From Serilophus lunatus (lineage: Eukaryota; Chordata; Aves; Passeriformes; Eurylaimidae), in the NCBI GenBank assembly GCA_013399895.1, contig VXBA01001856.1, positions 434,001-498,000 of the forward strand: 64,000 nt of DNA, in the 5' to 3' direction. The position numbers were made by a program, and so were the translations under genes. The notes under the pieces are model-generated. The model saw nothing but the letters and a program-made list of their open reading frames with translations, did not search any database and was not told where the DNA came from. Within the stretch, counting starts at the first letter, position 1. Each line of letters opens with the position of its first letter. Shown one piece after another: positions 1 through 12,400 of this stretch.

Positions 1-3000
1 ACCATGACAAGTCAAGGCACTCAGCACCAGAGACTGAGACCTGAAATCCATTTCCCCAGCACGGCACTGGCTGTCAGGGCTCCCCAGATTCAGGGTGCTC
101 TGTGCTCCTCCCTCCTGTGCTACAGGTTTAAGCCATGATGAAACTCCACTGTGAAAGGAAGCTACTATTACAGTGTACTATAAAATTAGCATAATCGGGT
201 AAGTGCTGCGGGTTTTGGCATAATGCCACTTGGTACAAGTTTTATTTTGTTACAGTTTAAGGCTAATAGTTTTGTAATGTGGGACCATGTACCTGAGGCA
301 CATTGGACAACAAGCCATTATTTGGGATAACTGTGCACCTCCCAAAACAGACAAGTTTAAGTCAGTTTTACAGGCCCCTGTCTAGAGAACTTTTAGATGG
401 ACGGCAGAGAAATCATACCCATATGCCAAAACAATTCAAGAGTCATTATTTACAGGTGCAAGGAGAGCACAATTAAGAGTTTGGGAGTTAGCTAAATTGT
501 AATACTAAAGAAATGCCCTTCAGCACAGCCATTAGCTAATTGTAACTCTAACACCCATATATCAAAATGCTAATTAATGTAAATACACAGTATTAAGTAA
601 AAAGTTATTACCCTATAGCACATTTGGTTTTATAGAACATAGGGCATTTTTCTCTAGCCTCCAAATGACTGCATTGACAGCTTTATCTGCATTTTTTTCC
701 TAGGCATAAATATTTGCATTTTAGAAACTAAACTAACGTGTGTGCCATTACTCCTGGGGAAACCCTCTCAACATGCAATATGTCGTCCAGAACTTTTAAA
801 TTCACTGAACAGCATTTTTAAAATAATAGACCCACAGGGCCATCTGAAACCACTAACTCAGCTGAAGAGGGAAGACTAAATTACAGCGAAAAGTTTTGCT
901 TCCGAATTAGTGCAACAATTCCTTGTGTAAGAGCAGCACTTTAATTACTACGCCAGACAGCTTTTTTCCCTTTTTCTTTCGTTGCTAATATGTAATAGAT
1001 GACTTCTAAGTCTAAATTTAGGATGCTGGCACAGAATGCCAAGTCTCTTGGGAAATTAAAGAGTGTCACCATTTCCTGGTATACCTGGGTATTAAATAAA
1101 ATAATCCCTCAAGGAGTTATTATGAGATAATGCATTCAGAAGCAAAAAATAATGGTATTAAGTATGAGTTAAAACCTAGTAATGTATTTTAGCAAGCAGC
1201 AGTGCAGCAGTGTGTGTTAGAAGACCGTCTTCAAATTAATGACCAGAGGCCCAGCTTGCAGCATACCATAACTAAAATTCTGGTGTTTGGTAAGTGGAGT
1301 AGGATGATAAAATAGTTTACAAACAACAGGGCACGTTTCAGACTGTGTATAATCACATTTTAGTTGTACATTAGCACAAAAGAGGCAGAGCACTATAAAT
1401 GGCATGGCAGAAGCCACCAGAGGCCCAGCCTGGACTGACATTCTGTCTAGCTGAGAAACTGCAAACACGCTTTAATTCATCATGCAAAACCTAATCACTG
1501 CAAGACTTCCTCCAAAACTCTTTCTAGATTGAATTTTACCTGTCTGGAGACAAAAAAATCCACAATATGCTTGGACAAATATGAATCCTCCCATATGCTG
1601 CAAAGCTATGTGATAACTTCTGAACTTTGCTATCTTAATGCAATTAAAAAACCTTCCCATTACCATTTTCATATTCCTAACCTTTGAATTTGGTCTGCAA
1701 CTATCTCCTGGGTTTCCATTATACAGAGGCAGCCATTCATTTACCAGGAAATTAAAACACTGTGTAGCATCTTATGCTCTTCATCTGCTCCAACATCCAT
1801 GTTGATTTGTCCCTGTTCACTGGGCAGAGATGATCATATAGATTCATAAAGTAATTATATGTGTTCTCACTTACATTTATAGTCAGTAGTGCTCTCAAGT
1901 GGCTGCAATTATTCATTTTAATGTGCCTATTTATTTAACCATGTTAAGATTCACCTTAATTTCTCAGCATTTTCTACTGTCTTGATTAAAAGAAGCACAA
2001 ACTGAATCATGGTACCCTGGTGCTCACCTTTTTTTCCAGATAATTATTATTTTTTAAAAATATTCATCTAGGACACTTGGAAATGCAACATTAAATGATT
2101 TCATGGAGGAAAAGCCTAAGTTGTGTTTATTTGTGTTTGTTTGTTTCTGTTTCTAAGCTAAGTCTCAACCAAAGGACACTTTTCTCAGCCAAGCAACTCT
2201 TCAGCTTTCCTGCAGGCCTCTGTTAGGCAGTGGAATGGATCCCAGGGCTCCATTCTCTGGATGCAGTCACAGCCCAGCCACCAAATGTTTCTGTCAAAAA
2301 TGCCAGAGAACAATGTGCCTCAGGCCAGGGATCCATCAGAAGAGTGCACTGGAGAAGTGTGCTCTCATTGGGAAGGCCCTGTAAGAAACTGTTGAGTAAA
2401 TGAAGTTGGGCTTTTTTGGCTTGTTTGGATTTTTTTTGTCTTGTATTTTTATTATAAAGCCTGTCTACTCTACATCCATTTTTTGCCTGAATAGTAATGA
2501 TCAGCAATTTGAAGAACAAAAGACTGCAAGGGTCTCTGCATGTTTAGGTCTCTGTGGTGCATTACAAACTTCCTCAGTAATTTTGGATGAATGCCCATAA
2601 CCATGGTCTGTTCTTTTCACATTCTATTTTTGTACTTAGAATGTCTCCTTTCAAACTTTTTAATTCCATTGGCAGTTGAATAACTAGGCAGAAATCAAAT
2701 GTTGAGAAATTTCAAGACTTAAACAAGTTTGACACACCTTAGGCTAAAGCATTCATCATGATTCTCTGCTTTAGGCAGGTCTGAGATAAATGATTGCAAA
2801 CACAATGTAGTCAATCACTTTCAAAAAACTTATCAAAAAAGATACACCAAATATGACACTGAAATCCCCTCAAAAAAGAGAAAAATAAAATCACCTGTGA
2901 CAAGGTCTCAAAGTCATTACTATAGTCAGTTAAATTTTTACCACCTGCATAGGTTTGGAGTCATAAGCCTGATGCCAGAGCATGGGAGAAAAACGTTCTA

Positions 3001-3354
3001 GAAATGGGAAATAATAACTAGACTATTTGCTTTGTTCTACACCTGCTGCTGAACAGACCTCAATTTCAGAACTGAATCTTGCAATATACAGGATCAAATC
3101 ATAACAAATTCAAATTAAATGAAAAAAACTACACCAAGCTAAATATGTAGATTGTAATCACTGCAGATGTAAGGGCAGGAAATTTAATAATGGGCTCAAT
3201 ACCTCACCATTTTTTCCCCCCACTATTTTAAACCTTGCAATCAATCACTGAGAACACTCCAACAGTATTATGTAAGTACAGAAAGAGCCAATTGTTGCAG
3301 AGAGGGGACAGGAGAGGTTAGTGTTCATCTCCCACAGCACAGTTACCCAGTTAC
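1..3354 (-). other. NCAPG2: Start of NCAPG2 intron 27; terminal exon not found
   Basis: AT-rich sequence with no recognised exon or repeat. I looked for the conserved FLYESS..LGELLNS tail on the minus strand and did not find it, so the last exon and 3' UTR probably lie left of position 1. Short open frames here have no family signature. Confidence 0.6.
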
Positions 3355-3457
3355 CTTTCAGTGCTCTGAGATCCTTCTGGGGCAGCATCCTTGTATGTTA
3401 TCAGTTTCCTTTGAATGGCAGATGCAACATCCTTTAGAAGTGAAGCTTTGTGATTAC
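3355..3457 (-). CDS. NCAPG2: NCAPG2 exon 27 (last one found)
   Basis: Residues 1096-1130: GNHKASLLKDVASAIQRKLI then YKDAAPEGSQSTE plus AG of a split codon. Human continues here with ERFLYESSSRTLGELLNS. Donor gtaact. If the intron is retained, the frame meets TAA at once (Glu-Arg-stop), giving a 1130-residue form without the usual tail. Confidence 0.94.
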
Positions 3458-6400
3458 CTATTGCAAATAAGATAATGTTGTAAGGTTGGACAAAAATAAT
3501 GATTTATCAAAAAAACAACCCCAATAATGGAATATTTCTAAACATAAAGATTTTTTAATAAAGCATTAGATATTAAATTATACTTTCAGTGTCCTGGATT
3601 AATTACTGTGTATTTCAGCAAAAGAGAATATAGAGATGAACTGCTGAGTTAGCAGACAGTTGTAAACATAATTTACAAGTGATATAACCTTAGGTCCCAT
3701 AAGAACTGAGCTTTCAAAATGTAACATACAAAAAGAAAAAGGACACAAATGCTTCGACTGACCTTTAATTATAATCACAATGCAGACAGTAGCTGTTAGA
3801 CTAACAATCCCTTCAATTTCTTCAGAGAGAATGTATTCCATTAATTCATTTAAAAATGACCTAAGGAAAAAAACCAAACCAAAACAAAAATACATTATAA
3901 ACCTTGTTTGCTTCAAAGTAGACCTGAGCAGAACATGTTTTTAATTATGCCACCCTGCCATCATAGCTTCAAAGATACCAAGCAGGACAAAGCAGTGGTG
4001 ATTGGATAATGTCCTACTCCTGGGACTGAGAATATCAGAGTTAACAGAATGGTAAATAACTTAGGAAGAAGATTAAAAAAATTGTAAACAGAAAAAGTAC
4101 CCGTTAAGAGAAATTAAAGTTTGTGGTATATTTTAGGAAAGTCAATCCATGAAAAAACTACTCAGATTTAACTCACATAAATTGTACTGAAATTTCTCAC
4201 TTGAATTTCTACCCAAGTTAAAAAAAATGTTTTCTTTGACTCCAGTCTTATTAGTAATTACTCATGCTTAATTAACACTTTGACTTTAAATGTATTAATG
4301 TAGATGGATTTCCAATTACAATCCAGTGAAGATCATTTATAACAAAATACAGCCCTGAAACACCTCCAAACAACATTTTAGTTATTGAAAGCATGGACAG
4401 AATAACAGAACCATGACAATTGTTCATTGTAAAATCTAGATAAATACTATCTCCATATGTATCTTAAGAGACTCACTTTTAGCAAGAGATGAAAGTATTA
4501 CCAGCAAACTCTTGGGACATTTGTCAAGCGAAGAAAAATGAAACAAGGGAGTCACAGAAGGGGTCTAGCAACAAAACTAAACTGCAGTATGGAATAAGAC
4601 AATACTATAGAGAATGCAAACACTAATTGGTCATTAGTGTTTATGGTAAAAATTACAAGCTTAACTCAGAAGCAATTCTGAAAACCAGAAAAAAATAAAA
4701 GAACAAGAGGGGAAAAAGCAGGAGATGAACAAGATCCATATTCCTCATCCTTCTCAGGGCACAAAGCTAAATGCTCTATGAAGAATTAAAGGGGAAACTG
4801 AGAGCAGCAATGTTATAATAGCTTTCCCTAATATATTTCAAAATACCTTTAGCAATAATATTATTATCTCTTACCAAAACTGAACACCATAAATAGCCAG
4901 TTCTGACTTCAATCGTTCTTCAGGTTTTTATTGTGCTAAGATATCAAAATGAAATATGCAGATGCCTTAAGAACCAATTCGGTAAATAAGCTTTGCAGAA
5001 GCCCAAAATTGCTTCCAAGAGCTGGGAAAGATGAAAACTCTTTAGGTTCAGAAATGAACATTATGAGCATTATGAAGTCACTCATGTATTGCTTCAGTTT
5101 TATTATATCATTGTGGACCAATCTGACCAAACATTGAATCCACTTCATTTTCCTCTCAAATTGCTAACTGGTAATACTTGGATCAGAGTTCTGACTGCAG
5201 TGTTGTCACTGTTTGGGTCACTGAGCACACTCTTCAGCTCCATGAAGGAACACTGTAATTTCATTAGCCTGTAATAAGACTCGCTGCAGCTGCCTTTCCC
5301 CACCTCCCTCTGAAAAAGGGTCACATGAGCCTGCAGGCAAAGATAAAACAGAACAATAAGCTCTTTAAAAATACATACAAGTAACAGAGGTAAGTAGTTG
5401 GTTCCTATACAGATAGTTCCCTACTAAAGGGAAGGATACTCACACAGTTGGCCAGATCTTGCCAAGCCTGTCTATTATCACTGCTGAGGGGTCGAAAAAT
5501 CAGTGCTAGAGACTGATTAGGACTGAAAGTACAATAGATGCTGCAGAAGTCAGAGCAGGATGACTGTGTGCTCATTGTGTGCTCACAGAACAGAAGCCCA
5601 CATCAGATTTTATAACATTAATTAGTTTTGTATTGGCATAAAGATTTCTGAGATATTAAATGATTTACTATTGGACTCTGATTATGGCCATCAATACAGA
5701 TTTATAAAAGAAAACAGTCTTAGAAACAGTCTTAATTCTTAGGCACCAGTAGAACCAGATGGAAATTATCTCCTTAGATCTTCTTTGCACCAAAAAGATA
5801 AATGCTGAAAGATAGATGCATGTTTTCCAAACTACTCATAGAAAAAATCTGTTCCAAACTTGCAGTTTTCTCCATCAAGAATGGACAAGATTCAACTTGA
5901 ACCACTGCAAGAAAAAGTTCCAGAGGAGTTCATTGATTTTCTGTGACTGTTTTGAAAAGAGGTGTATAAAATATTTGTTTCACTAAAAGAGAACACTGAT
6001 GGACAGCTGCTGCCTCACAGAACAAGATTTGGATTAGCTGGACTATTGCTGGACTTCTGGAGTCTTTTTTTTTTCTTTGCAAGTTCAATTAGAACTAGAG
6101 AAGGATTGAGAAGAAAACAAACACCTGATGAGAGCAGAGACAGGGATATTCACTGCCTGGCTGATTAGGAAGTTAAGAATAGGAATCAGTTGTGGTACAT
6201 AAGATAAAATGATAGGAGTGCTAAATTTGTATAATTTAAAATAAGTCTAGTGTGTATAGTCATGTAAATAAAAATTGAAAATGAACAAACGAAAAATAAG
6301 TGACAAAACCTTAGTTTTGGAGGCTTTTAGGACTCAGATACTATATACTCAGATACTCAACACTATTTTGAATGTTGTGACTTTAATACAACTATATATA

Positions 6401-9400
6401 GATATACCACTTCATTGAAGATATTCAATTAAAGGATTAATTCTATTTCTGGCAAATATCTCATCTAAGTATCTCTGTATTGAAGGGACTAGTGCTTATA
6501 AGAATCTTTTGAAAGAAGCAAGGTAAGATGTATAATAAATAGTCTTGTAAATAAGAAGCACTCTTGGTTAAAAAATGGAATCAAATCCAGCAATCAATAC
6601 CTACAGGCAATAAAGAGAAAGGGATCATGAGGTAGTTCAGGTAAATTTAGTAAGCAACTAGTTACTCAAAACTTATTTGAATTTAGAAGTTAAAACTTTA
6701 CTGACAACATATAAACGGTTCTACGTCAGCAAAAAAAAATAGAAACATTTACCTGACAACATTAACTGACTTCATAATTATGGCCATTAAACTGCTTGAA
6801 AGAGGGGGGAGATCTGAAATTGTCTTTGGTATGCTCAAATCTTTTTCACTGGAAGCCTAAAAAAGAAAAAACGTCGACCACTTGTAGATCAAGAAATACA
6901 TGTATGCAGAAAACATTGAAGCAAGTCTTTTTCAATAACTACACTAACCAAGATCTATCCTTAAATGATTAGAACATTCACAAGTGTTCTTTTGAATAGT
7001 TTTGGTCCAACTGTGTTGTGTCCAAATAGACAAAACTAATTTAAATTGAAAAGACTAAAACTAAATTATCTAAGTGCTATTTGTACCAAGGCAAATATTC
7101 TCTATAGTTATTCTGACTAGAAGTTTCATTTCACTACACTGGTGGTCACTCAAACACAAACGAGTACCCTCCATGGCTCCAAGCTGAAGTGCGCTTTGGT
7201 GATATTCTGAATCCCTGAAAAACTGCTCATTTTGGGATCAACTTCTGAATAGCATGGCAAACATTTAGTTAGAAATGAATTTTGATTTGCTATTACAGTA
7301 ACCTGGGGGCAGGGAAAACCCCAGCTAAGTGACTGGAATGAACACACATCATCTATGAGAATGAATCTCCAGTAACATTCAAGCCCATGAACATTCAGTC
7401 TGCATCAGCTGTAAAGAGCGCCTGTCCTCCCACAGCCCCTCAGCTGGTACATTAATATCTGCAGGTAAACCTCTGATATTGTTTCAGTTCCTCGTGTAAG
7501 ACAGAACCCTGGAAGCAGCCCTGTTGTACTCAGTACTTCCTGGAAGCTGTTTCTTGCTCTATTACTGCCACAGGCAGCAACCACAGCAAAAGTGCAGCTT
7601 TTGCTAAAGAGCCTCTGCCCTTCCTTGTTAGTTCTCAAAGCTTCCAGTCTTACTAATATTTGCTCCTAACACTACATGCACTAGGAAGTGCATAGGGAAT
7701 GTTATCCTTCTCCTTCATGGACAATGATTGTTCCTTGGACTCTCAGAATATAAAATAACCTCTGTCTAAATATTCTTTTCAGTATTAGAGATTCTTTCCT
7801 TATGTTTTGAAGAAACTTAGATCAGATACTTGGAAAAAAACCAAAGGAATCAAAAAAAAAAGTGCAGTATGAGAAATGTCTCTGTATTCAAGCAGAGAAC
7901 ACAGAAGAGATCGGTGCCAAGAAGGACATCAGCCTGCTTTGGAACAGGAAATAGGACCATTCCAAAAATAGGGAACTAGAACCCATGAGAGATCAGTGGT
8001 CCACTTCCTAAGTTCCCTAATGCTGGGTGAGGTGAATTGAGGTAGCTCTAGAAAAACCTCCTGTTCTCCTTTCCCTGAGCTCTTACTGCCAAACACAGCA
8101 CTGTATGTTGTGGAATAAGCCTTTGATCAGTTTGGGTCAAACTGCCTCGGCTGTGTCCACTCTCAGCCTCTTGCCCACTCATAGTCTGCTTACTTTTTTT
8201 TTTAGGGTGGGGGTGAAGGGAACAGAGAAACCCTGACACTCTGCAAGCCCTGTTCAGCATCAGTAAAAACTAACTGGTGTGTTCTCAACAGTGTTTTAGC
8301 CACAAATGCAAACCACAGCACCACAGGGACTGCTGGGAGGAAAGTTGACTCTTTCCCAGCCAGAGCCAGCACAAAAACGCAGAGAGGAAATATCTCAAAA
8401 ACCACGTTGTTGATGTCCAACATTGCCCAATTTCTAAATTCTTCCGTCAGAGGCAGACACTGAACTAGGTAACAGGACAGCTCTATTCTTATACAGCTGT
8501 AGTCCTAAATCTGAGAGATGAACTGTCATGTGAAATCATGGCAAACAAAATGTCCTGTTTGTTCCATACCAACGCACACACAAAATCTTCATCTGCAGGT
8601 CAATTTAGCCTTGTTGTTCCAACATAATATTTCAGACACAGTAAAATAAGAATATAATAAAAAAGTCAGGATTAACTTTACCTTCTGTAGCACACAATTT
8701 ATGTCTGCTACCATTGCAGCCAGGAGAGTGGAGAGTACACCCTGATGCACTGCTGGAAACAAGGAATGCCAGCACTGCACTGCACGTATGAATTCTCCAA
8801 GAGGCATCTGAATAGAGTGAATCAACTATAACCAAAAAGAAGAACACATTGTTTACTTTTTTTTTTTTTTTCAGAATTTTAGAGCATTGTACATATTTTG
8901 AAGTTGATCTCATTCAGGCTAAAAGAAATAAATAATATAACAATGACTTCTCTCTCCCAAGATCAAAAAATACAGAAACAAATTCTTTGCTCTGGATTGA
9001 GAAAGTTAATTGCACATAAGATTAACAACCTATGAGTATTAGCACAGTCCAGCATCATTTGCAACAGAATGCATTGTTCTTCAATTTACTCTTCTTCGAA
9101 ATATAGGAAAAAAAATGGTAACGAGAAAACTGAGAAAATTTAACTGAAAATTTAATCAGATGTCTACTTGAACAGTAGGTAACAGTGAGGTAAAAGCCTC
9201 AAAATGTCTAAGTGCAACACATTTGCACAAAAAGTATGGATTCATCTACACATTAGGTAGCAATTTCAACTGTGTTATGATACCTGAACCCCTTCTTCCT
9301 GCTGTTTCTTGAGTCTACGTGCCACACATTCTAAAACTTTTTGCAAGATGTTCTGTACAGTGTGGAAAAGATTTGCCACTTCCTCTGTCTCAGTATTCTG

Positions 9401-12400
9401 GCTTAAAGAAGCTTCAATAATTTCTTTTAGAGCACACAGTAACACTGGAGCACAGAAGCCACCTCTCTCTAGAAAAAGAGATAAATACCACAATATAAAA
9501 ACTGAACATCATATTTTCCAGGTACAATCATAGAATGAAACTCAGTTAGACACAACAAAGAGGAATAGTTTACAAGTGTTCACAACACATTTAGTTTGTG
9601 AGCACCTTTAGCTGAATTTTTCATAGAACAGAATGAATATTTTAAGTATGAATCCAATGTCTCCTCCAATCCTGGAAGGCTAGGGATTAAAATTGCTAAA
9701 AAAAAGTCAGCTAAGTATAAATGAGGATCTTGATATTAGTACAAGATATCATACCTGTTTGTATGATTGGAAGAGTCATATCTAAAAGATGTGCTTGGAA
9801 TGTGTGATTTCCAAGGCCAACCATTATGACATCTTTACATACTGTTAGGTAGCCCTAGAAGAGAGGTGAAAAATTATGTGAAACCCAAGATTTATATAAA
9901 GTAACCATTCAGTAAAATCTAAAAATAATAAAAACAGAAACTCTCAGCCAAGTTCCCCTGAAAGCTGATGTATCTAGTTCAAGTTACTCGGTCCTCACCC
10001 ACTGAAAAGCAGGAATTCCAACCAGTTCCCCAAACGGCCCCGGTTGCCCTTTCCTCCAGCAAAGTTTCTCAAAAGGCAGTAAATCTTTTATCTTCTTTTA
10101 ATTCAGGCTCAGATTAGAGACATTTCGACCTGTCTGGAATAGCAAAAACCAGAGCAGAAAGAGATGTCTTCCCTCCAGAGACATGCTACATCCTGAACAG
10201 ATTATGACACAAATGTATAGATAGAGAACTTTTATACAGCCCATGTATATGTGAGCTGGATTCATCAAAATCTGAAAGCTAAAATCCACCTTGGATTAAG
10301 TGATACGTCAGAGGAACGTAACAGAAAACAATTCAAAACTATCTAATCAGGCCCCACCACATCATATCATCAAATGCTTTCTGTGAGGGGCAAATGAAGA
10401 TCGGGGTAAGGGACACTGTAAGTCTGGGGTTTGTGTCACACATTCTATCAGTCCCACAGTCAACACATCAGCAAATCAGTGGCCTAAAGAGAACAGCCCC
10501 TCAGTGATCCCCTGCCCAGAGCAATGAGTGCTAAACTGAGTAACAGACCAAGCAGAGAAGGGTGAAATGGGAAAGAATGGGACAGAGAAAGGTAGGTGGA
10601 AAAGAGACAATCTGGTTCTCTTATGTACACAACATGTATTAAAGAAGCAACTATAATTATTGTATGTTATAGGGATATTTTGAGAAAAAACTAAGTCTGC
10701 TTTTAATGCCAGCATTGTTACTAAGTATACACTCCAAACAATTAAAAAGCACAATCAATATCTCATTCCAATAAAAAACAGTATACAAGGTGAGTAGCAA
10801 ATAGGAGCTGCTTAACAAGCATGTGGTTTATTACAGGAGACACAAGAAGCCTGGATTTTCTTCTTGACCTCCAGACAAATCCTTACAACCCAGTTTCTCC
10901 TCTGGAAAAAATGATGCAAATGAACTTTAAGATCTACTAGTAAGTATCATTGTTTCATTGCTGGATAGCCAAGAAATATGTCTCATGGGTTTACAGGTGA
11001 CTATCAGCTTAATCTTATTGCTTATCAATAAAATTTTGTTTGCATTCTGTAGTCAAACCTAGGAAATTTACTGAAACATTCTGGTAATGCTGGTAAAGAA
11101 TCTTTATTTCACATCTTGTCTGTCTGTAAGATTGAGTTCTGTCTCCAAACTTTTGAAAGCACTAGACTGAAGCATACTGAATTCCTCAGGGTATAATTTT
11201 AAAAATTTCATTTTGGAAAGCAGAAAGGAAAGAAAGGAATGAAGGAAGAAAGGAAGGAAGCAAACATAGAAACATGAAATTGACTAGACAGGAAAGGATC
11301 TTTATGGGCAATGAGACACTGAAGACAAGAATTACTTGTTAGAAACCGGAAATCTGGGACATTCAGGTTACAGCACCTTATGTGTTAGAACTGAGTGGTC
11401 ATTTACACAAGTGTGAAACATCAAACCTGTTCCAGACCCACTTCTATAGATATGATGAGAATATGTATTATGTACTGGGAGATGAAAAAAAAAATCTAGA
11501 TAATAACAAGGTATTGTTGACTCCAGCTACTTGCTTTAATTGCTAGAATATGCAGAATTGTATATTTATAAAGGTTACAACTCAAAGTGATTAAAGAAAA
11601 AAAAAGTGTGTGATTTAAGCATATGCTACACATATGGCTTTTCAGACTGGCAGCAGTTTGATTTATAAGAATCCTCTAACCTGGATAATTAATTCAGAAA
11701 CATTACTGTGTTTTGAAATACCATCCTCTTGATCACTTTCTAGTAGAAAAGGTACAACTTCACTTTGTATCCAAGCACCTGTCTCCTTCAGAAGTGAGAG
11801 GTAATCTTCTCCTTCTTCAGAAAACTGGAAAAAAAAAAGGAGGTTTAGCAATTGTCTTTCTATTTCTTCTGGAATTTCCTTATACTGCCAGCAGTAACAC
11901 CAGCTTATTCTGAAAAGCTACAACCATACCTTGTGATGAAGATGAACACTCAACCTGCAAAAGAGACTGAAGGCTTTTAGGCTAGTTGCTTGATTCCAAC
12001 TACCAGAATCTGCATCAGTTCCTTCCAGAATTGAGCAAAGAACCCCCTGAAATATCAAGGTTTACATTTATATTTTTCAGAAAATCCTTTAAAATGTTTC
12101 TTTTCTCAACAATTAAATTAAACAATTTAAACAATCCCAACAAAACGGTAGGAACAAATCACCAAACCCGAAAAAGCAACAAGCAAACTTTCCATTACTT
12201 CCACTTTGCAATGCCACAACTGATTTTCAGACTATTCCTTATATATATATATATATATAAGATAAATATAAATATATATAAATGCATATATATATATGCA
12301 TTCCTTGTATGTACCTTATATTCCAAAAGTCAGGTCCCATAAGAGCATTCAATACCAGATCACAAAAATACTTTGAGACAACTAAAATTGACAAGCTGGT

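Noticed and set aside
1472..1523. Candidate NCAPG2 last exon (TAG acceptor, about 16 codons, then TAA)
   Set aside because: Phase and length would fit, but the peptide (KSFGGSLAVIRFCMMN) does not resemble the conserved FLYESS..LGELLNS tail.
1837..1853. Minus-strand LYES motif recalling the NCAPG2 tail
   Set aside because: No acceptor nearby, a TAA just upstream in that frame and a stop two codons later; chance match.
2336..2378. Second candidate NCAPG2 last exon (ttacag acceptor, then TGA)
   Set aside because: Phase fits and the acceptor is good, but the 13-residue peptide has no similarity to the family tail.
11986..12342. 118-residue plus-strand frame
   Set aside because: It overlaps exon 20 in antisense and then runs through an AT microsatellite; low-complexity Ile/Tyr/Asn translation.
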